Source: JAIQET01 sp035542575 (GTDB taxonomy: Bacteria > Acidobacteriota > Terriglobia > Terriglobales > Acidobacteriaceae). Taken from it: a stretch of DNA of 64,000 nt. Under the pieces are notes generated by a model that was not told where the DNA came from, did not search any database, and saw only the letters and a list, made by a program, of their open reading frames with translations. Below are positions 42,447-52,232 of the stretch, in pieces. The translations under genes were made by a program, and so were the position numbers. Position 1 is the first letter of the stretch. Every line of letters begins with the position of its first letter. The stretch is taken from positions 3,293 through 67,292 of the forward strand of contig DATKLE010000101.1 in assembly GCA_035542575.1 (NCBI GenBank), written 5' to 3'.

Positions 42447-42546
42447 GCGCTCAGGTTCTCGACACGGAACGGCTAAGCCTCGGCGGCTGAAGTCCTGCCC
42501 TTGTCCGATCGTTAGATCCATCGCGGCGTACCCATCGCATCTGCAT

Positions 42547-43872
42547 CTAGTCTCCCGTCTCTGCCGTGATAGCGTCGCCACGCGCCCTCCAGCCTTTCAT
42601 GGCCCACGCCCACAAGGCTGCGGGCAACAGCATCAGCAAGCCGGTCACAGTGGCAACCCAGCGAACGGAGACGCCCCAATCCAGAAACGCGCCGCACAGG
42701 TAGGCGCCGACGGCGATGGTCAACATGCATAGCGCCATATCGACCGCAAATACGCGTCCCCGGAAACGATCTTCGGTGTTGAGTTGCAGAAGCGTGGTCG
42801 AAAACACCCACACCGTAGATCCGCCGCAGTGCCCGACGATGATACAGAGGCAGGCAAGCCACACGTTGGGCGCGCCTCCCAGCGCGGCATACCCCACGAC
42901 CACCGCCAGGTAGCCGAGGAGAATCCCCACGCGGAGTCTCCGATCTTCGTGGCCAGCGACTCGGGCCGCGAACAGAGGCCCAGCCAGAGCTCCCACACCG
43001 CGGGCGCCAAGCAGCAGGCTCATCCCTAACATGGCGCCGCGGTCCGGATCTGCACTGCCCAGGTGTACGGGAAACACCCGCCGGCCCATGACGGTGAACA
43101 GCACCCAGCTCGGCCCGATCATCAGATTGCCGGCTTTCACGAACATGGTGACCAGCAGGCCGCGGTCGGCACGGACGTAGCGCGCCCCTTCCACCAGCGG
43201 AGAGAAATCCAGCAAATCGCGCACCCGCAGCGGCGCGGCTGCTCGCGCGTGCGGCTCGTCGAAGTGCATGCCCGCAAGCAGGGCTGCCGATGCCACAAAC
43301 GAAAGCGCATTCAGTACGAACACTGCGTCCCGCCCCAGCAGCGCGGCTACCACTCCGCCCACCGTCGCACCCAACATCAGATTGAGCGACCACGTCGTCG
43401 AAGACAGTGTGTTGGCCAGGATGACATCTTCGCGAGGAGTGATATTGGGAATAACAGAATTGCGCGCCGGCTCGAAGAAACCGGCCATCAGGGTTTCCAG
43501 CAGCAGCAGCGGATAGATCAACCAAACCATGGACCGCGACCGCACCAGCAGCATCGAGAGCACGATCACGACGCGAGCCAGGTCGGCCGCAATCATGACC
43601 TGCTTGCGGCGCATGCGGTCGTTCACGATTCCGGCCGTAGGACCGATGAACGTGAGCGGCAGGACCTGTAACACCAGCGCCAGCGCCACCGAACTGGCGC
43701 GTCCGGTCAGTTGCAGCAGCAGGCTGTAGATGGCCAGGGTGTAGAACCAGTCGCCGATCTCGCTGACAATCTGCGCCAGCCATAGGCGCCGGAAATTCCG
43801 GTTACGCCGCACCAGGCGCACATAGGCCGAGACGGAGATCGTCGTGCGTTCGAGTTCGGGTTGCGGTTCCAT
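42547..43872 (-). CDS. MFS transporter, EntS-like exporter family
   Basis: This 441-residue major facilitator protein has twelve hydrophobic segments. The N-terminal block FRRLWLAQIVSEIGDWFYTL matches the MFS-3/EntS group (NxxFxxLWxxQxxSxxGd), and FIGPTAGIVNDRMRRKQVMIAADLAR is the loop 2-3 signature. The central cytoplasmic loop carries PLRVRDLLDFSPLVEGARYV. Relatives export siderophores or drugs. ATG 43872 is chosen over an upstream TTG. It is divergent from the deoxyribosyltransferase-like gene, with 144 bases between. Confidence 0.88.
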   Translation of the reverse strand: MEPQPELERTTISVSAYVRLVRRNRNFRRLWLAQIVSEIGDWFYTLAIYSLLLQLTGRASSVALALVLQVLPLTFIGPTAGIVNDRMRRKQVMIAADLARVVIVLSMLLVRSRSMVWLIYPLLLLETLMAGFFEPARNSVIPNITPREDVILANTLSSTTWSLNLMLGATVGGVVAALLGRDAVFVLNALSFVASAALLAGMHFDEPHARAAAPLRVRDLLDFSPLVEGARYVRADRGLLVTMFVKAGNLMIGPSWVLFTVMGRRVFPVHLGSADPDRGAMLGMSLLLGARGVGALAGPLFAARVAGHEDRRLRVGILLGYLAVVVGYAALGGAPNVWLACLCIIVGHCGGSTVWVFSTTLLQLNTEDRFRGRVFAVDMALCMLTIAVGAYLCGAFLDWGVSVRWVATVTGLLMLLPAALWAWAMKGWRARGDAITAETGD

Positions 43873-44016
43873 GAATTCAGGTGATACATTTCGCAAGCGT
43901 TGAAAACTGCCCCAGCGTGCGAAGGAGACAGTTTCTCACGAAGCGCGGTAAGAAACAGGCGGCACCACTCGTATATAGTTGTCTGTTTAAAGTACGACTG
44001 TCCCGAGCACACCACC

Positions 44017-44463
44017 ATGAAGATCTATCTTGCGGGACCGCTTTTCACCACCGCGGAGCGCGAGTTTAACCACGAGTTGGCGCGCCTGCTCCGGCGGTCC
44101 GGCCATAAAGTGTGGCTTCCCCAGGACTATGAGCAACGAAAGGCCAAGGCTGCTGTGGTCTTTCGCAAGGACGTGGAGGGGGTCGATTGGGCCGATGTGG
44201 TGGTCGCCAATATGGATGGCGCGGACCCTGACTCCGGCACCTGCTGGGAGTGCGGATACGCCTACAAGAAGAAGCCGGTCATTGTTTTTCGCACCGATTT
44301 CAGGGCCGGCGACCAGCCCGGCAAAGCGCCCTATAACCTGATGCTGACCGAGTCGGCCACCGTTCATATTGAGGCCCCATTTACCGACACCAAGAACCTG
44401 GCGAGACGAATTGCCAATTCCCTCCGCGCACAGAAAGCAAAGAGGCGCAGCCGCGCCTCGTGA
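44017..44463 (+). CDS. Nucleoside 2-deoxyribosyltransferase-like protein
   Basis: This 148-residue protein has the Rossmann-like fold of the family: MKIYLAGPLFTTAEREFNHE at the N-terminus, VWLPQDYEQRKAK, the acidic DWADVVVANMDGADPDSGTCWE segment with catalytic Glu in GTCWECGYAY, and VIVFRTDFRAG. Family members cut or transfer the deoxyribose of nucleosides or act on nucleotide signals. The C-terminus is basic. Its stop is overlapped by a possible GTG start of the next gene (GTGA) or followed by an ATG nine bases later, so the two are tightly coupled. Confidence 0.86.
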   Translation: MKIYLAGPLFTTAEREFNHELARLLRRSGHKVWLPQDYEQRKAKAAVVFRKDVEGVDWADVVVANMDGADPDSGTCWECGYAYKKKPVIVFRTDFRAGDQPGKAPYNLMLTESATVHIEAPFTDTKNLARRIANSLRAQKAKRRSRAS

Positions 44464-44471
44464 GGGTATTC

Positions 44472-45428
44472 ATGCCGTTTCCAGAAAGTCTCGAAACTCA
44501 TTTCGCCAATGATGGGGGCGGAAACAACTCGAATAAGGATTTATTCGACGCCGTTTGGGAGATGGTGAAGGAGTGTGGCGAGGAAGAACGCCACTTCAAT
44601 ACTCTCCAGAGTACCTATAGGGGCGTCGCCTCCACTTGGATTCTGGCCAGCTTGGGAGCTGTGGGCTATCTGCTCTACGGCACGGACGGCAGCCCCTATC
44701 AGCCACGAATGGCCACCATTGTCTGCCTGCTGGGATCGGCTGGTGTGCTCTCACTCTGGCGGCTTGACCTGCAGGTGTACCACAAATTGCTGGTTGCCGT
44801 TTTCGAGGAAGGCTGGAAGTTGGAGCGCTCGTTCGAATGGCTGCCCCGTTTCCGTACCAATATGCACAACATCGATCGCAAACGGCTGAGTGACCGCGAC
44901 CACGTGGGCACAAAGCTTGCCTGGTTTTATTTTGTGGCGGCGCTCTTTCTAGCTCTGGCGGGCCTTTACCTCGCATGTACGGCCATGAGATACCATGGCG
45001 ACCCCTGGTATCGTTGGTGCCTGGCGTCCGTGTTGCTGACTGCTTTTCTCGTCTCCTATTTCTATATGACCACCCGCAAGCGGCTGTTGAAAGATGCGGA
45101 CTTTGAGCGGCACTACGCCGAAACCCGTGACCTGGTCCGTGACCGCCTGATGGCGGCTGTGCCGCGCGCTCCACGGTTGCAGGTAAATGACCAGAACGAA
45201 GGATTGCGAGTCCAGTATGAGGACAGGTTTCTCTTCGATATGGTGAAAGATGCGGCCAACCAGAAAATCCAACTTTGGATTTCGCTCAATCCGCCGGAGG
45301 GATTGGAGATCGTTTGGTCGAGTGGTGACGACTGCTTTGCCGTGGACGACACCGCCGAACCGATCGAGACGTGCATCGCCCGTCTGGTCAATGACAAGGT
45401 AGGCCCGCACACCCTCGTATTTCCCTAA
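44472..45428 (+). CDS. Four-helix membrane protein coupled to the deoxyribosyltransferase-like gene
   Basis: The 318-residue product has an N-terminal cytoplasmic segment, two hydrophobic hairpins (TWILASLGAVGYLLYG and MATIVCLLGSAGVLSLWRLD, then AWFYFVAALFLALAGLYLA and CLASVLLTAFLVSYFYM), and a C-terminal soluble domain of about 110 residues. The paired-hairpin layout recalls small membrane effectors of the RipA/SLATT kind, but that is only a resemblance. GTG 44460 would give 322 residues and overlap the upstream stop; ATG 44472 is chosen because GAGGG precedes it by five bases. Function unknown. Confidence 0.7.
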   Translation: MPFPESLETHFANDGGGNNSNKDLFDAVWEMVKECGEEERHFNTLQSTYRGVASTWILASLGAVGYLLYGTDGSPYQPRMATIVCLLGSAGVLSLWRLDLQVYHKLLVAVFEEGWKLERSFEWLPRFRTNMHNIDRKRLSDRDHVGTKLAWFYFVAALFLALAGLYLACTAMRYHGDPWYRWCLASVLLTAFLVSYFYMTTRKRLLKDADFERHYAETRDLVRDRLMAAVPRAPRLQVNDQNEGLRVQYEDRFLFDMVKDAANQKIQLWISLNPPEGLEIVWSSGDDCFAVDDTAEPIETCIARLVNDKVGPHTLVFP

Positions 45429-45491
45429 TCCCTTCCGTGTCTTCGGCGGTATCCCTGTCCGCAATCGCCCGAAGGCAAATATAATCCGCTT

Positions 45492-45824
45492 ATGCTCACC
45501 GAGTCACAGTTTCGCCAGCATGGGGACAGTGCACTGCAATCCCTAAAACAGAGTCTGATTGCCGCGGAGGATTCCGCCGATTTCGAAGTAGAAGACCAGG
45601 CCGGCGCGCTGCACCTTTCTTTCGAAGACGGCAGCCGCTTCGTCATCTCGCCCAACGCCCCGGCCCGGCAGATTTGGATTTCCGCGCTGGCCACCAGCTT
45701 CAAGCTGGACTGGTCGGACACCGACCGGGACTTCGTGCTGGCGAAGACGGGAGAAAAGCTCAAGCCGCTGGTGACTCGCCTGATTAACCAGCAACTCGGG
45801 GAAGAAGCAGTGACTCTTCCATAG
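45492..45824 (+). CDS. cyaY: Frataxin-like iron-binding protein CyaY
   Basis: This 110-residue protein matches frataxin/CyaY: an N-terminal helix with acidic residues (AAEDSADFEVED), the beta strands LHLSFEDGSRFVISPNAP and RQIWISA, and a terminal helix. CyaY binds iron at its acidic ridge and tunes iron-sulfur cluster assembly. No isc/suf genes are in the window. It lies 63 bases after the four-helix membrane protein gene, and whether they share a transcript is unclear. Confidence 0.86.
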   Translation: MLTESQFRQHGDSALQSLKQSLIAAEDSADFEVEDQAGALHLSFEDGSRFVISPNAPARQIWISALATSFKLDWSDTDRDFVLAKTGEKLKPLVTRLINQQLGEEAVTLP

Positions 45825-45834
45825 TGGGGTTTTG

Positions 45835-45865
45835 CTCGGTACTCGGTGCTCGCAACTCGGTACTC
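45835..45865. repeat. Short direct repeat CTCGGTACTC
   Basis: Two identical CTCGGTACTC words (45835-45844 and 45856-45865) lie in the spacer between convergent cyaY and the YpdA-like gene, with further CTCGGTGCTCG words between. The style matches the other spacer-word repeats in this window. Confidence 0.4.
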
Positions 45866-46916
45866 ACTCGCTGCTCGGCCCCAGCTTCAATCTCAGATCG
45901 GCCGCGATCTGTTTGCCGTGGAAGCGTCCGTTCTCGATGAAGATCTCGTTGGTGCGCGAGCCCGCCACAATCACTCCCGCCACGTAGATGCCGGGCACGT
46001 TGCTCTCCAGCGTCTCCGGATCGCACGCCGGACGGCATTGTTCGCCCAGGAGATCGATTCCCAGGGCGCGCAGAAAGTCGTAGTCGGGATGATAGCCAAT
46101 CAGGGCGAAGACAAAATCATTCTTCAGGCGCTGGGTGCCGTCGGGCGTCTTCACTACTACGTAATCGGTTCCAATCTCCTGCACCGTGCTGTTGAAGTAG
46201 GCGGCAATCTCGCCGTTCTTCACGCGGTTCTCGATGTCGGGCCGCACCCAATACTTGATGTGATAATGCAGCTGGGCGTCGCGGTGAACGATGGTGACCC
46301 GCGACCCATGCCGCCATAGATCGAGGGCCGCTTCCGCCGCGGAGTTCTTGCCGCCCACCACCACCACATCGCTGTCATAAAACGGATGCGGCTCGCGGTA
46401 GTAGTGGAACACCTTGGGCAAGTCCTCTCCCCGCACCCCCAGCTGGTTGGCGAGATCGTAGTATCCGGTGCACACGATGATCTTGCGCGCGCGATAATCG
46501 TGAATTCCCGCCGAACGATCGGTCGCGGTCACGCGAAAGTTCCCGTCCTCCCCGGTCACCGTCTTCACCCACTGGTACTGGCAGATGCGCAAATGGTAAT
46601 GTTCTGCCACTTTGCGGTAGTACTCCAGCGCCTCCTGGCGGGTGGGCTTCTGGTGAGCGGTGTTGAAGGGGATGTCGCCAATTTCCAGCAGCTCCGGGGT
46701 GGTGAAGAACACCATATTCGCCGGATAGTTGTAGATGGAGTTCACGACACAGCCCTTCTCAAGAATCAACACCTTCAGGCCGACCTTGTGCGCTTCAATA
46801 GCGCACGCCAAACCGGTGGGGCCGGCACCGATGATGAGCACGTCCGTCCAGGTGTCAGGACGCGAGTGTGCCTGAGCGCGGGGCAGCGTGGCGGGAGTGT
46901 GTTCCGTCGTTGCCAA
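45864..46916 (-). CDS. YpdA/Bdr-type bacillithiol-disulfide reductase
   Basis: This protein of about 350 residues is a flavin-dependent pyridine nucleotide-disulfide oxidoreductase. The FAD motif is DVLIIGAGPTGLACAIEA, the NADPH motif is VVVVGGKNSAAEAALDLWR, and the C-terminal FAD contact is NVPGIYVAGVIVAGSRTNEIF. These are characteristic of YpdA, which keeps bacillithiol reduced. The chosen start is a TTG at 46916, six bases after AGGAA; the 22 codons upstream match nothing. It implies a bacillithiol pool in this organism. Convergent with cyaY and divergent from fumC. Confidence 0.87.
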   Translation of the reverse strand: MATTEHTPATLPRAQAHSRPDTWTDVLIIGAGPTGLACAIEAHKVGLKVLILEKGCVVNSIYNYPANMVFFTTPELLEIGDIPFNTAHQKPTRQEALEYYRKVAEHYHLRICQYQWVKTVTGEDGNFRVTATDRSAGIHDYRARKIIVCTGYYDLANQLGVRGEDLPKVFHYYREPHPFYDSDVVVVGGKNSAAEAALDLWRHGSRVTIVHRDAQLHYHIKYWVRPDIENRVKNGEIAAYFNSTVQEIGTDYVVVKTPDGTQRLKNDFVFALIGYHPDYDFLRALGIDLLGEQCRPACDPETLESNVPGIYVAGVIVAGSRTNEIFIENGRFHGKQIAADLRLKLGPSSE

Positions 46917-47112
46917 AGGTCGGTTCCTGTCGTCTCGCAGAGGGGCTGACGACGCGCCCCAAGCGCTTCCTTGAACCCACAAATTCTAGCACGCAGCCAC
47001 AGAGCAGATTCTCCGCGTCACCCGCAGCTGTGCGGCCGCTCACAATGGAGCAGGTCAGCGGCAGTATAATTTTGGTGTTGGTCTCATCCTACGCACGGAT
47101 CAGGAGCGCGCT

Positions 47113-48522
<1,410 letters not shown>

Positions 48523-48546
48523 AGAAGCTCGTATCCAAGAGTTGTG

Positions 48547-49302
48547 ATGATTGATGATGATGAATTCAGCGCTAATCTGTTCAAGCAGCTACTCGAACTC
48601 TGGGTGAATCCGGAACTCGGAAGGCGCAAGGCTGCAGGGCTCCTGGATGACTCGTTTCGCCTCTACGCGGCACAGGTGGTTATGCACGTAGAGCGGCCAA
48701 ATGAGGTAAGGATTAACCAGGAAGTCCGGGCGCTAATGCGGGCTAGGGCTACAAGGGGGATTTCAAAAGGCGAGTGGGTAACATCGAGAGATTTCAGCGA
48801 CATAGTAGACCTGGCACTGCCAGACGACGAACCAGACTCAGCCCATATTACAGCCATACTCCACAACGGCAAGTGGTTTATCAAGTTCGATTTCAGATAC
48901 AACTCTGGCAGGATTAGACAGACCGCCGCAGCGGCGCGTGAGTTCTTAGCTTCTGCAAAATCCGCCCTAGAGAAAGGCCATCTTCACCCATCAGTGGACT
49001 GCCTATTTAGTGCGGTCGAACTATTGGGAAAGGCCTTCCTGCTTGCTCTGCCAGATGATAGGGTGGTCAAGAGTAGGACACATTCCTTCATTGCGTCGCG
49101 CCTCAATCTTGGGTCCAAGCATGGTATTCACTACGGTCGTTATGCCGGGTTGGTCAATCGACTGTCGGAACTTCGCCCCGCCGCACGATATCTGAAGCGC
49201 CCCCTTGAAGTAACCAAGAACGAGATGGAGGAAATGATCGCCACTGCCGAATCAATGTTCGCAGAGGCATCGTCACACGCCAGAACTGCATTTCTGACCT
49301 GA
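48547..49302 (+). CDS. Hypothetical protein with HEPN-like C-terminal helices
   Basis: The 251-residue product has an N-terminal mixed alpha/beta half and a C-terminal helical half (AREFLASAKSALEKGHLHPS then SVDCLFSAVELLGKAFLLAL) whose pattern resembles HEPN four-helix bundles, including GRYAGLVNRLSELRPAARYL. HEPN proteins include RNases and nucleotide-binding helpers in defence and toxin systems. Codon use is AT-richer than its neighbours (many ATA, GTA, AGG), which suggests recent acquisition. It precedes a Phd/PIN module by about 130 bases but is not clearly part of it. Confidence 0.6.
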   Translation: MIDDDEFSANLFKQLLELWVNPELGRRKAAGLLDDSFRLYAAQVVMHVERPNEVRINQEVRALMRARATRGISKGEWVTSRDFSDIVDLALPDDEPDSAHITAILHNGKWFIKFDFRYNSGRIRQTAAAAREFLASAKSALEKGHLHPSVDCLFSAVELLGKAFLLALPDDRVVKSRTHSFIASRLNLGSKHGIHYGRYAGLVNRLSELRPAARYLKRPLEVTKNEMEEMIATAESMFAEASSHARTAFLT

Positions 49303-49378
49303 GCGCTGGCGGCTGGTCCTTTAATGGGAACACGAATCCGGCCGACGAGCACGCTTAGCCCTCTCCTTCTCGGGCGAG

Positions 49379-49431
49379 TTGACATTAGCCCAAGTCAACT
49401 GTACAGTTTGATTAGGCGAACTGTCTAGTTT
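49379..49431 (+). promoter_or_regulatory. Promoter and twin operator of the Phd/PIN module
   Basis: A TTGACA -35 box (49379-49384), 17-base spacer and TACAGT -10 box (49402-49407) stand before the antitoxin ATG. Two copies of an AACTGTNNAGTT-like palindrome overlap it: AACTGTACAGTT, perfect (49397-49408), and AACTGTCTAGTT (49419-49430). Their starts are exactly 22 bases, two helical turns, apart. This is the expected layout for cooperative antitoxin binding. Confidence 0.72.
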
Positions 49432-49710
49432 ATGAATCACAGCATCGTTGTCACCGCGTTAGACGCGCGGACCCACTTCGGTAAGCTTCTGCGGCGCCTT
49501 GAGGATGAGGGCCGATCGCTGGTCATTGAGAAGCGCGGCCAGCCACGCGCCATCCTGCTCAGCATTCGCGACTATGTACGACTCGCGCTTCCTGAGCCAG
49601 AGGTCCTTCGCGTCATCGGAGAGGAATCGCGGGGCAAGCGGACGAACAAGCTGAGCGCCCTGCAGGTTGACCGGGTCATCAAGGCCGCCCGCCGAAGCAA
49701 GCGGCGATGA
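49432..49710 (+). CDS. Phd/YefM-type antitoxin
   Basis: This 92-residue antitoxin starts VVTALDARTHFGKLLRRLED and continues GRSLVIEKRGQPRAILLSIRDYVRL, the standard Phd/YefM DNA-binding domain. The C-terminal basic tail (RVIKAARRSKRR) is the probable toxin-neutralising part. It overlaps the toxin start by four bases (ATGA). The paired palindromes just upstream are its likely operator. No ribosome site is evident before the ATG. Confidence 0.87.
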   Translation: MNHSIVVTALDARTHFGKLLRRLEDEGRSLVIEKRGQPRAILLSIRDYVRLALPEPEVLRVIGEESRGKRTNKLSALQVDRVIKAARRSKRR

Positions 49711-50129
49711 TCCCGCTTCGGCTGGTACTCGATACCAACGTGGTGGTGTCGGCCGCGCTCAAGCCCGAGGGGCTGCAACGGACGGTGCTGCTGCTGGCCA
49801 TGACCCGGCCTGCCCGCTGGTACGTCTCGGAACCAATCCTCGCGGAATACCGCCTGGTTCTGGCACGGCCTGAACTGAAGATCCGCCGGAGCCTACAGCA
49901 ACAGCTCCTGCAGTTGATCAAGAACCATACGCGGCTCGTCCAGCCGACCCACGCGCTGCACGTCACGTCGGATCCCTCGGACAATATATTCGTGGAATGC
50001 GCCGACGCCGCTCGCGCAGACTACCTGGTGACCGGCAACCAGCGGCATTTTCCCAAGCTCTGGAAGAACACCAAGATCATTACTTCGAGCGAATTTCTCA
50101 GCGTGATTGCGCCCCACCTGATTCCGTGA
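49707..50129 (+). CDS. PIN-domain toxin (COG1569 type)
   Basis: This 140-residue protein starts LRLVLDTNVVVSAALKPEGL, with the first Asp ligand, has an invariant Glu in EPILAEYRLVLARPE, and the closing acidic block in SDPSDNIFVECADAARADYLVTGNQ. It is of the PIN-3 group rather than the short VapC group. It should be a magnesium-dependent RNase neutralised by the overlapping Phd-like antitoxin. The TA pair sits beside the AT-rich HEPN-like gene in an accessory stretch. Confidence 0.87.
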   Translation: MIPLRLVLDTNVVVSAALKPEGLQRTVLLLAMTRPARWYVSEPILAEYRLVLARPELKIRRSLQQQLLQLIKNHTRLVQPTHALHVTSDPSDNIFVECADAARADYLVTGNQRHFPKLWKNTKIITSSEFLSVIAPHLIP

Positions 50130-50176
50130 GTTGGCTACCAGGACCCTCCCCAGATCTTTTTGAGTGGCCGACCGCC

Positions 50177-51151
50177 CTACACCCCGAACCGCTCCCGATA
50201 CGCGCTGGGGGAAACCCCTGTATGCCTCTGGAACAGGCTGCGGAAGAAGGCGACATCCTGATAGCCCACCGCGTCGCTGATCTCCTGTACGGTGCGATGG
50301 TCGCTTTCCAGCAGGCGCTTGGCGGCGGCGACCCGCAGCTTTTGCAGGTAGGTCAGCGGGCTGTCTCCGGTGGCCTGCTTAAAGCGGCGGACGAAATTTC
50401 GCAGGCTCATGCCCACCCTGCGGGCTGGCGCATCCAGCGGAAACGTCCTCTGAAAGTTCTCGTGGAGCCATTCCTGGGCACGCGAGATGGAGTCATCCGT
50501 ATGCTGGGTTTTTAAGGGGACAATGCCGAATCCCGCCTGCCAGGTGCGGGGGGTCTCGATGAGCAGCGCCTTGGCGCTCTGCATGGCCACCTCGTGGCCG
50601 CAGAATCGCTCCACCAGGTACAGGCTGAGGTCGAGCGCAGCGTGCACGCCACCGCCACAATAGAATCCGTGGTCCTCCGTCACCATCAGCTCCGGCATCC
50701 AGTGGACCCTGGGGTACATCTCGCGGAACCGGTCGGCCAGCGCCCAATGCGTGGTCGCGCGCTTGCCGTCGAGCATGCCCGTCGCGGCAATCAGACCGAC
50801 GCCGGAGCAGACGCTGGCGATGGCCGCTCCGCGCTTGTGCCAGCGCCGCAACCAGGGGACGACCGGCGCATTGCGCTCGGCCACGTCGTCAATGCTGAGG
50901 CCCGTTGTCGGAATGAAGATGAGGTCGGTCTTGCGGACGTCGGCCAGCGCTACATCAGGTTTGATGTGGATGTCCCCATCGCATCGTACGGCGCGTCCAT
51001 CCACTGACGCGGTGGTCACTCGAAAGCGAGGGACCGGCTTTGTGCCGGTGAGGATGTTCCACAGCGAGCCCGCGTGGCGGAAGACCTCCATCGGACCGAT
51101 GGCGGTGGAAGAAAACGTCTCGTCGAGAAACAGGACGGTTACGTCTGTCAT
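50177..51151 (-). CDS. GlxA-type transcriptional regulator (DJ-1/PfpI plus AraC)
   Basis: This 324-residue regulator has an N-terminal DJ-1/PfpI-like domain (VTVLFLDETFSSTAIGPMEV, ASVCSGVGLIAATGMLDGKR with the nucleophile-elbow Cys) and a C-terminal AraC helix-turn-helix pair (ARRVGMSLRNFVRRFKQATG then QEISDAVGYQDVAFFRSLFQRHTG). ATG 51151 is chosen because GGGAGG lies six bases upstream; the ATG two codons earlier would have no spacing. It is divergent from a carboxymuconolactone-decarboxylase-like gene, which it may control. Confidence 0.9.
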   Translation of the reverse strand: MTDVTVLFLDETFSSTAIGPMEVFRHAGSLWNILTGTKPVPRFRVTTASVDGRAVRCDGDIHIKPDVALADVRKTDLIFIPTTGLSIDDVAERNAPVVPWLRRWHKRGAAIASVCSGVGLIAATGMLDGKRATTHWALADRFREMYPRVHWMPELMVTEDHGFYCGGGVHAALDLSLYLVERFCGHEVAMQSAKALLIETPRTWQAGFGIVPLKTQHTDDSISRAQEWLHENFQRTFPLDAPARRVGMSLRNFVRRFKQATGDSPLTYLQKLRVAAAKRLLESDHRTVQEISDAVGYQDVAFFRSLFQRHTGVSPSAYRERFGV

Positions 51152-51199
51152 TTGCATCCTCCCTGAAGGGCGGGGCCATGGCGCAATAACCTATGTACA

Positions 51200-51215
51200 A
51201 TGGCATATCTGCCAT
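51200..51215. promoter_or_regulatory. Inverted repeat in the GlxA/CMD intergenic region
   Basis: ATGGCA-TATC-TGCCAT is a perfect six-base inverted repeat in the 147-base space between the divergent GlxA-type regulator and the CMD-family gene. It is a candidate operator for the regulator. Confidence 0.4.
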
Positions 51216-51298
51216 CTTGTTGCAATGCCTTTCTGCAGGTACCCTCGGCACATCGTAGGCAAATCTTCGGAAGAAATAGTGGCCTTAAGGAGGACGGA

Positions 51299-51631
51299 AT
51301 GAGCGAACACTATCATGATCCCGCGGACTTGCGGTTTCTGAGGGAGATGGGCAAACTTGCTCCCACGGAATTCAACGCCTGGCTCAACCTGGACAAGATT
51401 GTGGGCCGGGACGAGGGCGCCATCCCCAGGAAATATCGCGAGCTGATCGCCCTGGCGGTGGCTTGCACAACCCAGTGCCCCTACTGTATAGAGGTGCACA
51501 CCAAGGCTGCCAAAGCCGCAGGGGCAACCCGCGAGGAGATCACCGAGAGTTCCCTGCTCGCCGCCGCCCTGCGCGCCGGAGGAGCGGCCACGCACGGCGC
51601 TATGGCGCTGAAATTCTACGAGCAGAGCTAA
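51299..51631 (+). CDS. Carboxymuconolactone decarboxylase family protein (AhpD-like)
   Basis: This 110-residue protein has the CMD/AhpD fold with a redox-active CxxC: ALAVACTTQCPYCIEVHTKA, preceded by the conserved Glu region (PRKYRELIALAV). Proteins with this CPYC-x-x-x-H are usually peroxidase-like thiol-disulfide enzymes, not decarboxylases. GGAGG precedes the ATG. The following DUF6632-like membrane gene starts 20 bases later, giving a two-gene unit divergent from the GlxA-type regulator. Confidence 0.88.
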   Translation: MSEHYHDPADLRFLREMGKLAPTEFNAWLNLDKIVGRDEGAIPRKYRELIALAVACTTQCPYCIEVHTKAAKAAGATREEITESSLLAAALRAGGAATHGAMALKFYEQS

Positions 51632-51650
51632 ATCTGAAAGGAGAAACAAC

Positions 51651-52043
51651 ATGGCCGAATCTGATCGCATCAAGTATTTGCGCGTTGCGCTGATCCTGGT
51701 GGGTCTGATTTTCATCTTCGGGATCTACCCGCTCACCATTCTCTGGCCTGCCGGCTGGTCCTGGCACACTGGCCACTCGGATTACCTGCAGATGATTCTG
51801 GGGGTCTACGCGACGCTGGGGGTATTTCTGCTGCTGGCCAGCCGCAAGCCCCTCGCAAACTTGAGCCTGATCTGGTTCACGGTGTGGTCCAGCATTGTGC
51901 ATGCGGGAATCATGGCTGTGCAGGCTTTCGGTGGCCCCGAGAAAATGGGGCACGTGTGGGGTGATGTCCTGGCACTGTTTGCGGTGGGCGCGGTCCTTGC
52001 GGTCCTGACACCGCGAGGCGCGGCAGTAGAACCCGCCAGGTGA
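51651..52043 (+). CDS. DUF6632-like small membrane protein
   Basis: This 130-residue protein has four hydrophobic helices (VALILVGLIFIFGIYPLTIL, MILGVYATLGVFLLLA, LIWFTVWSSIVHAGIMAV, VLALFAVGAVLAVLT). A GAAAGGAGA ribosome site is present. The His residues in GWSWHTGHSDY and VHAG may be functional. It appears cotranscribed with the AhpD-like gene. The family name DUF6632 is my recollection and is not certain. Confidence 0.7.
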   Translation: MAESDRIKYLRVALILVGLIFIFGIYPLTILWPAGWSWHTGHSDYLQMILGVYATLGVFLLLASRKPLANLSLIWFTVWSSIVHAGIMAVQAFGGPEKMGHVWGDVLALFAVGAVLAVLTPRGAAVEPAR

Positions 52044-52232
52044 GAGCGCCAGGTCTCTCTGGCCGAGTGGGTCGCTTCTCCATCGCCGAGGGCGATCCCA
52101 CTCCCGAGAGTGGCGGCCGGCCGGCAACCTCAGCATCGGAATAAGCGACCCGGCCCACCCCATCGGACGACATTGCCGAGACAGAGGCGATACCGGAGAA
52201 GAATTCTCGTCGTGTGATGGCCACGGCGGGGA

